Positions 33,490 through 43,300 of a stretch of DNA of 64,000 nt are shown in pieces. A model generated the notes under the pieces. It was not told where the DNA came from and ran no database searches. It saw only the letters and a program-made list of their open reading frames with translations. This DNA is from Balneolaceae bacterium UBA3186 (GTDB lineage: Bacteria > Bacteroidota > Rhodothermia > Balneolales > Balneolaceae). Location: positions 453,863-517,862 of the forward strand of contig DEXK01000011.1 in NCBI GenBank assembly GCA_002364085.1, given 5' to 3'. Position 1 is the first letter of the stretch. Each line of letters starts with the position of its first letter. The position numbers and the translations under genes were made by a program.

Positions 33490-35967
33490 ATGAAAAACCG
33501 AACTATATTTTTGAGTGTCATTCTGGCTTCAACACTTGCTTTTGCAGGATGTACGGGAGCTAAGAATACAGCCAACTCCAAATCCTCTTCTACCCCACCT
33601 CCTTCAAAAATGGCGGCTAAGAACGGAATAAAGGCCTTTGACAAAGTTATAACTAAAGATGCCCGAAAAGATGAAGGCGTATTCACTGTTTATGAGCAAG
33701 ACGGGAAATACTTTTTTGAGATCAATAACGATCTTTTAGATCGAGAAATGTTAATGGTTAGCAGGATAGCTGGCGTTCCTCCGGGATTTTCCGGCTTTAG
33801 TTCCGCTGGTTCTAAATCTGCAGAACAAGTAATTACATTTTCAAGAAGTAAGGATAGAATTTTATTAAGAAAAAAGTCTTATGAAGCAATTGCTGACGAA
33901 GAACTTCCTGTATATGAGTCAGTAAGAGCAAATAACTTTGAACCTGTAATAGCTGCTTTTAACATAGAAGCATTAAGCAAAGATTCATCAGGAATTGTTA
34001 TTGATGTAACCGACTTATTTACTAAAGATGTAGAATCCATTAGTGGGATACCTTCCTATTTAAGAAGAACCTACCAAATACGAAGATTAGACTCGGACAG
34101 AAGCTTTGTTGAATCAGTAAAGAGCTTCCCTGAAAATATAGAAGTCAGACAGGTTATGACCTATGTTGCAGGAAATCCACCAAGCGCTGAATATACTCAA
34201 ACACTTTCGGTTGAAGTAAGTCAATCAATTGTACTTTTACCGGAAGAACCTATGAGAAAAAGATACGCTGATTATCGGGTTGGCTATTTCAGTATTCGTC
34301 AAATCGATTACGGTTCTGACGAGCAAAAAGCAGCTCAGAAAGAATATATCAGAAGATGGAGGCTTGAGCCCAAAGATCCGGAAGCTTATGCTCGTGGAGA
34401 ATTAGTAGAACCTGTAAAACCAATTGTATACTATTTAGATCCCGCTACTCCTGAAAAATATCGCTCATATATTATTCAGGGAATACTGGACTGGAACGAA
34501 GCATTTGAAGAAGCTGGATTTAAAAATGCAGTTCAAGCTAAATTACCTCCTTCCAAAGAAGAAGATCCTGATTGGAGCCCGGAAGATATCCGATACTCAA
34601 CCGTAAGATGGGTAGCAAGTACAGTGAGAAATGCAGTTGGACCTAGCGTTTCTGATCCTCGTTCCGGTGAGATCATTGAAAGTGATATCGTTTGGTTTCA
34701 TAATCATATGAGATCTTACAGAAATAGACTAATGATAGAAACAGGGGCAGCCAATCCTGAAGCCAGAAAACTTAAATTAGACGACGACTTAATTGGTGAA
34801 ACAATGAGAAGAGTTATTTCTCATGAAATTGGTCATGCAATCGGATTGCCACATAACATGCAATCCAGTTCTGCTTATCCTACTGATTCGTTAAGATCAG
34901 GAAAATTCACTCAGAAATGGGGAATTGCTACCACGATCATGGAATATGCAAGACAGAACTATATCGCACAACCCGGTGATGAAAACATTCGCTGGATCAG
35001 ACAGATCGGACCTTACGATAATTATTCTGTAAACTGGGGATATCGTGTAATTCCGGGTGCTGAAACTCCTGAAGATGAACTGGAAACTCTTGATAACTGG
35101 ATCGAAGCTAAAGCAGATGATCCTGTATACCGATTTGCTTCATCAACAGGCTATGATCCTTCGTCACAAACTGAAGACCTTGGAGACGACCCTGTTAAAT
35201 CCAGTACTTATGGATTGATGAACTTGAAAAGAGTTGTTCCAAACTTAATAGAATGGACATCAACTGATGGCGAAGGATATGACGATCTCGAAGAAATTTA
35301 TGGTGAATTGATCGGCCAATGGTCACGTTATGCCCGACATGTAGCCACAAATGTCGGTGGTGTTTACCAGTCCAGAAAAGCATCTGATCAGGAAGGTTGG
35401 GTATATACTCCCGTTCCAAAAGATTACCAGAAAAAAGCGATCGAATTCTTAAATGAACACGCTTTCACTACGCCCGATTGGTTATTGGATGAAGATATTC
35501 TTTATCGAATTCAGGCTCAAGGAGCAACAAATACCATTAAAAACCTACAGTCAGGTATTTTACGTTCAACCATGAATGCCGGAGCAATGATCAGACTATC
35601 TGAGCAAGCAGAATTCGATGAAAATTCTTACCAGTTACACGAAGCTCTGGAAGATATTCGCAAAGGTATTTGGAGTGAGATCTATAAATCAGGAACTAAT
35701 AATATTGACGCCTTCAGAAGAAATCTTCAAAGGGAGTATCTCAGCACTATAGCTACGTTGTTTGAAGAAGATACTCAGGGAGGTGGATTCAGAGGTCCAT
35801 CAATCGATATTAAAGATTCTGATATCAGACCTGCACTGCGCCATGAATTGAGCGAGCTTAAAAATGCAGTTCAAAATAGCATCTCAAGTAGAGCAAATGC
35901 CGCTACTCAAGCTCATTTAAAAGATGTTATAATTCGAATTGATGACATCTTAGACTCTGAAAACTAA
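33490..35967 (+). CDS. Zinc-dependent metalloprotease lipoprotein (metzincin-like, DUF5117/DUF4953 type)
   Basis: An 825-residue exported protein with lipobox TLAFAGC (Cys20). An N-terminal region of about 330 residues (YFFEINNDLLDREMLMVSRI) matches the DUF5118/DUF5117 modules common in Bacteroidota. The protease core has HEIGHAIGLPHN with zinc ligands H445, H449, H455 and Glu446, and a Met-turn-like TTIMEYARQNY downstream. YIIQGILDWNEAFEEAGF precedes the site as in other members. The C-terminal 300 residues are the helical DUF4953-type region. It probably degrades proteins at the cell surface. It has its own terminator. Confidence 0.87.
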   Translation: MKNRTIFLSVILASTLAFAGCTGAKNTANSKSSSTPPPSKMAAKNGIKAFDKVITKDARKDEGVFTVYEQDGKYFFEINNDLLDREMLMVSRIAGVPPGFSGFSSAGSKSAEQVITFSRSKDRILLRKKSYEAIADEELPVYESVRANNFEPVIAAFNIEALSKDSSGIVIDVTDLFTKDVESISGIPSYLRRTYQIRRLDSDRSFVESVKSFPENIEVRQVMTYVAGNPPSAEYTQTLSVEVSQSIVLLPEEPMRKRYADYRVGYFSIRQIDYGSDEQKAAQKEYIRRWRLEPKDPEAYARGELVEPVKPIVYYLDPATPEKYRSYIIQGILDWNEAFEEAGFKNAVQAKLPPSKEEDPDWSPEDIRYSTVRWVASTVRNAVGPSVSDPRSGEIIESDIVWFHNHMRSYRNRLMIETGAANPEARKLKLDDDLIGETMRRVISHEIGHAIGLPHNMQSSSAYPTDSLRSGKFTQKWGIATTIMEYARQNYIAQPGDENIRWIRQIGPYDNYSVNWGYRVIPGAETPEDELETLDNWIEAKADDPVYRFASSTGYDPSSQTEDLGDDPVKSSTYGLMNLKRVVPNLIEWTSTDGEGYDDLEEIYGELIGQWSRYARHVATNVGGVYQSRKASDQEGWVYTPVPKDYQKKAIEFLNEHAFTTPDWLLDEDILYRIQAQGATNTIKNLQSGILRSTMNAGAMIRLSEQAEFDENSYQLHEALEDIRKGIWSEIYKSGTNNIDAFRRNLQREYLSTIATLFEEDTQGGGFRGPSIDIKDSDIRPALRHELSELKNAVQNSISSRANAATQAHLKDVIIRIDDILDSEN

Positions 35968-35987
35968 AATTTAGCAGTTAAATCATA

Positions 35988-36017
35988 AGGCTCCTTTAAT
36001 ACAGGAGCCTTTTTTAT
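35988..36017 (+). terminator. Rho-independent terminator
   Basis: AGGCTCCT and AGGAGCCT pair around seven bases and are followed by TTTTTT. It closes the metalloprotease transcript, and lies at the stop of the small convergent gene. Confidence 0.9.
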
Positions 36018-36271
36018 TTCTGTGACTTTGCCACACCTCTTTTAGTTAAAGAAACATGCCCGTACAAATAAGCCCCTCCTAAAGTTTCGATCTTTAAGCA
36101 ATCTTTATCCTGAAGATATTCAAACAGATTCTTGGCTTCTGTTTTATCAATACTAAGCTCTTTACAAATTTTCTCAACAGAAACACGAACTCCTACTTCC
36201 CCATCACTATATTCGAATAGTTTATTTAGAATAATTTTCGCTTTTAAGTTGAAGTCACTACCTATTTTCAA
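36014..36271 (-). CDS. Small hypothetical protein, possible winged helix
   Basis: An 85-residue soluble protein. The pattern of three helices and a beta hairpin (KIILNKLFEYSDGEVGVRV, EKICKELSIDKTEAKNLF, LQDKDCLKIETLGGAYLYG) resembles a winged-helix fold, but no family is recognised. The frame begins at TTG 36271 with a stop a few codons upstream and no ATG, so the start is uncertain. It may bind DNA; no target is suggested. Confidence 0.45.
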   Translation of the reverse strand: MKIGSDFNLKAKIILNKLFEYSDGEVGVRVSVEKICKELSIDKTEAKNLFEYLQDKDCLKIETLGGAYLYGHVSLTKRGVAKSQK

Positions 36272-36449
36272 AGCCCTGATTTTTCATTTTTCAGAAAATC
36301 AGTTTTTAAGCTTACAATTTTGTTAACTAAATATTATCCTTTCGTTAACTCTTTGTTCTGCCAAAACAAATTTTTCATTATTTATGATATCTTTCTATTC
36401 GTATTTTAGAGTTTAAAAGCAGACCTTAGCTTAGAATAAAAATTGGTAC

Positions 36450-38561
36450 ATGTTTCAAAAACTTACTCTTAGAAATAGAATATTTCTTATTTCTTCTTTA
36501 TTAATATTGGCTGCTATTGCTCTGATTTGGATATTTATTAAGCCTGAATACCAAGCAAAGATCGTAAAAGAGCGCACTACTATCGTATCTCAACTTCAAG
36601 AGTATACATTACGCCAAACTGATAGCACGATCAGAAATTGGCTCAGCTCTACAATCAAACTCTCACAAGATCTGACTGTCGATCCTGCCAATGCTCCGGA
36701 ATTATCGAATAAAGCGATCAACTATACTCCCGGGTTGATGAGAGTTATTATCGCGGATACTGAAAGCGATGAAGAAATTGACTTGGTTCGTGGCATTTAT
36801 AATGATATTGATTTTACCCTTGATCAAATTGACTGGTACCCATCAAGAATTGACGCTACCACAAATACCGCCTGGATTACTGACCCCAAACAATCAGTTG
36901 ATTTTTTTATAACTGAAAGAGCTTTTCAAATCGGATCAAATGTATTCAAATTGCGGATGTATTTTAATTCACAAAATTTGAACAACAGCCTAATCTCCAT
37001 CCCTCTTGGAGGTTATTACTTTGCAAGTGTTTCAAATTCATTGGGTGAAAGTGTTACCCCTACAAACAATTTTAAATTCCCGAATGACTTGATCGGAGAA
37101 ACCAGTTTTTCCGATGAAAAAGTGATTACTGTAGATTCAAAAAACTGGTATATACTTTCTTCCAGATTTGAAACCATTCCGTTTTGGCATTTAGTTGCTG
37201 TTGAAGACACCTTTATTTTAGAACCTGTTGATCAACTAGTTAGGTTTACTTTTTATACCGCATTTGCTGTATTGTTGCTTATGTTTGGGTTTAGTTGGTA
37301 CGTAAGTTTACGTGTTAATAAGCCAATTAGGCTTTTACTTGAAGATGTGGAATACCTTGGGAATTTAGATTTTGATCACCGCATCAAACAGGTCTCTCTT
37401 CCAGAATTTCAGCCCATGCACGATACTCTAGAGAACATAAGAGCTACCCTTAGTCGCTACCAAAAACTTAATGTTGAGAAGATCATTCTGGAGGAATGGA
37501 AGAACAAATATATGGTAACCTATTCAGAAGACCTGATTGGTATTATCGATGAAGATGGTTCTTTTAGTTTTCTCAACAACCAGTTCATTTCTTTTTTAGA
37601 AGATCTGGAACTGAATCCTAAAAACACTTCTCTGGATAAAATTCTGCGCCACCCCAACATAAGGGTTTCTGAGTCTAACAAATCCGTGCACTATCCTGAT
37701 CCCTTTACTATAAAAGTAAATCAATCTTCATTAACACATTCTACAAAAGAAGGATCAGAGTACTTTTATGACTTTCAGTATCTCTCAATCTTAGATGAAA
37801 ATAATAAAGAGATTGGAGCCAATGTAATTATACATGATAAGACAGAAGACCGTTTGCTGGATATAAAGCGTAATGACATGATCAACGTTATTGTACATGA
37901 GCTTAAAAATCCAATTACTGGAGTTGTAGGCTTATCAAGGCTAATTATTGAAACGGACAATATGCAGCCTGAAGAAGCTAAAACACTTATGAAGGAAGTT
38001 TTGAATTCAGGCGAACGCATGAATGAGCTGGTAAATCGCTTCTTAGAAGTTCAAAAACTAGAAGCAGGTAATACAATGCTTAATGTTTCGGAAATTGATG
38101 TAAAAGAAGTAATAGGTGAAGTGGTTACATTAACCAAGCCATTATTATCCTCTAAAAATCTTTCCATTACACATACTGAAAAAGGACAAAGATTTCGTAT
38201 TGAAGCTGACAGGGTCTTGGTTTTCGATGCTGTACAAAACTTATTAAGTAATGCAGTTAAATATGGAGATCCTGAAAGGGTAATAGAGATAGAACTTCAA
38301 TCATTAAAAGATGCAGTTTCTATAGCCGTAACAGATCATGGTTACGGTATTAGCATTGAAGACCAAGGAAAAGTCTTTGAAAAGTTTTTCCGTGTAAAAT
38401 CTAATCTGAAAGCAGCCAAAGAAAAAGGAACGGGACTTGGGTTGGCGTACGTAAAACAAATTATGCAAAGGCATAATGGTGATATATCTTTAGAATCTTC
38501 TCACGATATCGGTACCAGATTTGTATTAACTTTCCCAAAAAAATATATCCCCGATCAATGA
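36450..38561 (+). CDS. Sensor histidine kinase with periplasmic sensor, HAMP and PAS
   Basis: A 703-residue inner-membrane kinase. Segment 1 (about 12-29) and segment 2 (about 262-285, TFYTAFAVLLLMFGFSWYV) enclose a periplasmic sensor of about 230 residues. A HAMP linker (RVNKPIRLLLEDVEYLG) and a PAS-like domain (YSEDLIGIIDEDGSFSFLNN) follow. HisKA has H483 in VIVHELKNPITGVVGLS. HATPase_c carries LLSNAVKYGDPE and GTGLGLAYVKQIM near 660. No response regulator follows; instead the last 4 bp overlap a FecR-domain gene. The receiver-only protein at 4661 is the only regulator partner in the window. Confidence 0.92.
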   Translation: MFQKLTLRNRIFLISSLLILAAIALIWIFIKPEYQAKIVKERTTIVSQLQEYTLRQTDSTIRNWLSSTIKLSQDLTVDPANAPELSNKAINYTPGLMRVIIADTESDEEIDLVRGIYNDIDFTLDQIDWYPSRIDATTNTAWITDPKQSVDFFITERAFQIGSNVFKLRMYFNSQNLNNSLISIPLGGYYFASVSNSLGESVTPTNNFKFPNDLIGETSFSDEKVITVDSKNWYILSSRFETIPFWHLVAVEDTFILEPVDQLVRFTFYTAFAVLLLMFGFSWYVSLRVNKPIRLLLEDVEYLGNLDFDHRIKQVSLPEFQPMHDTLENIRATLSRYQKLNVEKIILEEWKNKYMVTYSEDLIGIIDEDGSFSFLNNQFISFLEDLELNPKNTSLDKILRHPNIRVSESNKSVHYPDPFTIKVNQSSLTHSTKEGSEYFYDFQYLSILDENNKEIGANVIIHDKTEDRLLDIKRNDMINVIVHELKNPITGVVGLSRLIIETDNMQPEEAKTLMKEVLNSGERMNELVNRFLEVQKLEAGNTMLNVSEIDVKEVIGEVVTLTKPLLSSKNLSITHTEKGQRFRIEADRVLVFDAVQNLLSNAVKYGDPERVIEIELQSLKDAVSIAVTDHGYGISIEDQGKVFEKFFRVKSNLKAAKEKGTGLGLAYVKQIMQRHNGDISLESSHDIGTRFVLTFPKKYIPDQ

Positions 38562-40315
38562 GATTATTAGCATCATCTTTTTTGTTATTTTTTGTCTCTT
38601 TTGATGTATTTGCTCAAGAACCCATTTCTTTTTCAAGCGATGAACTTCAGGAAATTTCACAAAGATACGCCGGAAGTTCTCTTAACTGGCCTGTAGTTGT
38701 AAATCTTGCAGATCATGACATTTCGAACAACACCTTTACTCTAAGCAGGGCTGCCCTTTTAAAACTTAGAAGTTTAACCAACACTACACTCATTTATGAG
38801 GATCAACAGAAAAGAGTAAATGAACTTATTAGTGAAGGAGCAACTGTTTTTGCTAAAAACCAGCTGAATGATGCAAATCAATTGTTTAAAGAGTACCTGA
38901 ATCAAGTCCGAAATGGAAACTTGGAAAACGTATTAACTGTAAGTGAACAACTTAAACCCTCGGTCGACGCTCTTGAAAGAACTCTTAATCAAAATCGGTT
39001 GGTTTCAGTTCAAGCTCAGCTTACTGCTAAAGGTGGCGATGTTGATAAAAGGCTCGGTTTACTTGCTAGTTGGACAGAAGCCTTTGTAGGAGATCTATTT
39101 GAGGAATCGCATGGAGTAAGAACCCGTGAAGAAAGTTATGCAACTTTAGCTTTTACCGATGGTAGCAATATTATAGTAAACCCGAATACTACTGCTATTA
39201 TCAGAAAATCAAGAATAGATAAGCTCGATAAAAGCGCTGATGCAGAAATCACGCTGGTAGAAGGCGGTTTGCTTTCAAAGCTTTCAGCTGCAGGAAAAGA
39301 ACGAAGTAAATATGTTTTGAATGCCGGAAATTCTTCAACTGAATTAAATACCCAAAACTTTCTTGCTGAAAATAACGGTGGAACCGATGTTAAACTTTCC
39401 AACTACGACGGTGAGGCTATGGTCTCTGCAAATAATGTAATAGTAACTATCCGAAAAGACGAAGGAACTATTATCAGAGGTAATGATGCCCCTCTCCCAC
39501 CTGTAAAACTTTTACCTGCTCCAGAGTTTCTATCTTCAAAATTAGACACTATTATTTATCAAAACGATTTTCTGCTTATTTTTGAAGGTGTAGAAAATGC
39601 AGTTCGTTACAGGGTAGAATACAGTTCCTCGTATGACTTCGATGAAAGCGTAACTATTCGGGAAATCAACAACCCACGATTATTAATTAACAACCTCGCT
39701 TTAGGGACTACTTTTTTAAGAATACAATCTATAGATGAGCTTGAACTGAAAGGGCCTTTTACAGAAACTCTTCGAGTTATAAGAAATGAGGATACAAAAG
39801 CTCCACCAATATTTGGCGACCAATTTAGGAAAAGTATTTATTTCGTAAGGTCAAACTCGGTTGAAATTTCAGGAGTAACTGAACCTGATGCTGTTGTTAC
39901 TATAAATGCAAAACCCGTTAAGGTTTCAAATTCAGGTACATTTACAGATAACATTTCAATGCAATCAATAGATGAAATTGTAATAGTTACATCCACGGAT
40001 GGCTCTCAAAATACATCTCGTAAAGAACTTAGAGTTGTTCAATTAACCGAAGATTATCTCTTTAATGTTAAACTTGGTGGCGTTGATATAAAAGATGAAA
40101 TATCAGCTTCAAATACAGAAAAAACAATAACGGGACGTGCTTTCCCGGAGATGGAAGTAGAGCTTAAAAACGGAGAAACTGTAAAAACTGTTAAAACAGA
40201 TTCTCAAGGCAGATGGGGTGTAACAATGAACGTGCAACAAGGCAAACTTTCCATTACATTTAAGGCAAATCAAACAGGCATAGAAACATTGACCAAATCT
40301 TATACGGTTAAGTAA
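38558..40315 (+). CDS. FecR-domain periplasmic protein
   Basis: A 585-residue exported protein (signal LASSFLLFFVSFDVFAQ). Residues about 160-290 form a FecR domain (GVRTREESYATLAFTDGSNI, KSADAEITLVEGGLLSKL), a fold that in FecR proteins senses signals, but here no sigma factor is beside it. The C-terminal 300 residues are Ig-like or fibronectin-like modules (YRVEYSSSYDFDESVTI, SVEISGVTEPDAVVTINAKP, FPEMEVELKNGETVKTVKT). The start overlaps the kinase stop as ATGA, implying coupled translation, and the PKD protein follows after 16 bp. Confidence 0.82.
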   Translation: MRLLASSFLLFFVSFDVFAQEPISFSSDELQEISQRYAGSSLNWPVVVNLADHDISNNTFTLSRAALLKLRSLTNTTLIYEDQQKRVNELISEGATVFAKNQLNDANQLFKEYLNQVRNGNLENVLTVSEQLKPSVDALERTLNQNRLVSVQAQLTAKGGDVDKRLGLLASWTEAFVGDLFEESHGVRTREESYATLAFTDGSNIIVNPNTTAIIRKSRIDKLDKSADAEITLVEGGLLSKLSAAGKERSKYVLNAGNSSTELNTQNFLAENNGGTDVKLSNYDGEAMVSANNVIVTIRKDEGTIIRGNDAPLPPVKLLPAPEFLSSKLDTIIYQNDFLLIFEGVENAVRYRVEYSSSYDFDESVTIREINNPRLLINNLALGTTFLRIQSIDELELKGPFTETLRVIRNEDTKAPPIFGDQFRKSIYFVRSNSVEISGVTEPDAVVTINAKPVKVSNSGTFTDNISMQSIDEIVIVTSTDGSQNTSRKELRVVQLTEDYLFNVKLGGVDIKDEISASNTEKTITGRAFPEMEVELKNGETVKTVKTDSQGRWGVTMNVQQGKLSITFKANQTGIETLTKSYTVK

Positions 40316-40331
40316 ATTCGATCGGGTTATT

Positions 40332-43300
40332 ATGATAAAACGACTAACACTCGTTCTTACTTTTTTATTGATCTCGCTTCCTGTTTTTGCTCAAGAAGTA
40401 TACCTGTCCATATCAGGTAAAAGCTCCTCTATTATAAGTGGCGACAGTCGTCATCAATATGATATTTGGATCAAGCCTGTTGAAACTGCTCAAAACGGTA
40501 AAATAGAAATATTTGATGCCGGTTTAGGTGGCTCTGTGGATATTGTTACCCAAAACGGAGCTAATACATCCACTTCTTTTTCTCTTTATTCTTTTGATGA
40601 TCTATACAGCATTGAAAATGGATCACTTATTTCAAAAGGTAGCACTGCAAACACAATAACTCAGCTTACCACACAGAACGAAGAACGATTTAAAAACAGA
40701 TGGGTTGCTCTATCTGACGTGAACAACGCAAATGAAAACGGCTATATAATTCGGGTTACTTCTGATAACGGAGATGATGTAAACAGTTTCAATTTCCGGG
40801 TAACTTCACCCGAAGGACAGGTTCTGACAGGTAGAAATTGGAAACTCATTGGAATTGACCTTTCGATCGGACTTTTCAACTCTCAAAGAGAGTCTTTATT
40901 TCAATTAAAGCCATACTTTTTAAACGGATCATCTGATTCACCCCGACTTGTTGCAAGCGGACAGGAAGATTCCAGAGTACGGAAAATGGATTCTTTCGGA
41001 GAAGTATTTGAATTATCCAGATCAGGCATCCCTGCATCAAAATATGGAATGCAAAATAATTGGGGTCTTACCATAACCGGTTCATCAGAGCGCATAAATA
41101 CATTAACAGTTTATGGTTTTAATTCACCTGTGCTTTGGCTTTTAGAACCTTTTGTAAGTGATAATAATCGAAAACCAAATCTGGCAATAAATGAAATTCC
41201 AACGCAACAGTGTGTTGAAAAATCATTTGAATTAGCCGGAAATGACTTTAGTAGCACTGAGATCAGTAATTCCAGATGGATACTCGATAATCAACAAGTT
41301 GCATCTGGAAAAACTCCTACCATTTCATCTGATACACCGGGTGAAATAAATTATACCGTTCTGGTTCCTAACCAAAGATCCCTGTTTCCTGAATATTGGA
41401 CTTACACTAAAGCTGTTTTTATAAATTCCCCACCGGTTGCAAGAATATCTGTTCCTAAAAGAGTGATCTCCCCAACCGAAACAATTCTGTTAGGCGGTTC
41501 AAATTCTTATGATATTGAAGGGAAACCACTTACATATCAATGGTTTGTAAATGGTTCACCCAGAAGTAATGGGGCATCTTTCCGTTTTTCGAGCACTATT
41601 TCTGGCACGTATAATGTCACTTTAAGAGTCTCAGACGGAGGTTCGAATCCCAGTTGTGCTATTGATGAGCGTCAAGTACAAATACGCGTTAACACTCAAC
41701 CCTATGCCGAGTTAAGCGTTCCTTCTTTAATTGGAACTAACGAAAGCATACAAGCTACGGTAAGCAAACAAACAGATGCTGATAATGATTCTCTTACCTT
41801 TTCATGGAGAGGAGAAGGTATCACCGGTTCTGCAAACGGAAAGACTGTTACCATTAATCATACCAACCCCGGAACCTATACTTTAGTACTTACTCTGAAT
41901 GATGGAACTGGTTCTAGTAATGGACTGTACTCCATTTCGAAAAGATATGAGGTAAATGCACCGCCTGTTCCTACATTTTCTTTAAGAGAAAAAGCAGCGC
42001 CCGGAGAACGCCTTACATTCGACGCTACTACTTCATCCGGAAGCAACAATACAGCCTTATCGTATAAATGGTTTGTAAATGACAATCTAATTGCATCAGA
42101 AGCAGTTACCGATTTTCAATTTTCTGACCCGGGAGTTTACAGAGTAAAACTTGTTGTAGATGATGGCAGAGGGGTTTCTAACTCTGTGCAAGAGCTGGTA
42201 AAAACAGTTCGTATTAACACTCCTCCACTTCCGGTTATTACAGCCGCAAAAGTTACTTCAAATTCTAAAGTTACTTTTTCAGCCGAGCAAAGTAGTGACC
42301 CTGAATCAACATTGAATACATTTACTTGGGATTTTGGTGATGGAAATACCGGATCGGGCCCAAGAGTACAACATACTTATACGAAAACAGGCGAATATAG
42401 AGTAACGTTACAAGTAAATGATGGTGAAGGATTACCAAACAGCTCCCGAACTACCGAACATATTTTACTAATTAATGAATATCCAACTGCTGATTTCACT
42501 GCTCCAGTTGTTGTTGCTCCCGGAGAAGAATTCACCTTAGATGGATCTGCCAGTTCTGATAGTGATGGACTTATTACCAGTTATGAATGGTATAACGAAG
42601 GTGAACTTATCGGAACAGGAAGTAGAATAACTACCAGTTTAAGCAAAACAGGAAATGCAAATATATCCCTGAAGGTTAAAGATGATTCAGGGTATGAGTT
42701 GGCTGAAGGAATAAAAACCAAAAGAATTCGAGTAAACACTCCTCCTACTGCTGTTTGGGTTTCAGATGTTGATTATATAGCACCAAACAAAGGAATAAGG
42801 TTTTCCGGTGCTGAATCTTTTGATCTTGACGGAAGTATTTCGCGCTATATTTGGGAATTCAGCGATGGCGTTACACTTCGGGGTCGCGTTATTCAGCGAA
42901 CATTCCGTGAAAGTGGTACTAAATCGTTTACACTTACAGTTATCGACAATGATAATTTATCTAACTCCAGTTCATCCATTTCCGGAGAATTAAAAGTAAA
43001 TCATCAACCACTTATTGTTACAGAAACAGTACTGCGTTCTAATTCTCTATCAGTAAAACTTGACGCCACCTCCAGTTATGATCTTGATAATAACCCACTC
43101 AAATTTGAGTGGACATTACCGGACGGTACAAAGAGAAATGAATCTTCATTTTCTTGGCAAGCCAATGAGCCCGGAGTACATTTTATAGGCCTTACTGTTG
43201 ATGATGGACTAGGGCTGGAAAACAGTGTTGCTAAAGAATCTATCAGGGTTCTTATAAACAGACCGGTAAAAGCTGTTGTTGCATCACAAATCGCTTCTTG

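Noticed and set aside
38558..40315. Anti-sigma factor FecR of an iron-uptake switch
   Set aside because: The domain is FecR-like but there is no ECF sigma factor or TonB receptor nearby and no cytoplasmic N-terminal anti-sigma segment.
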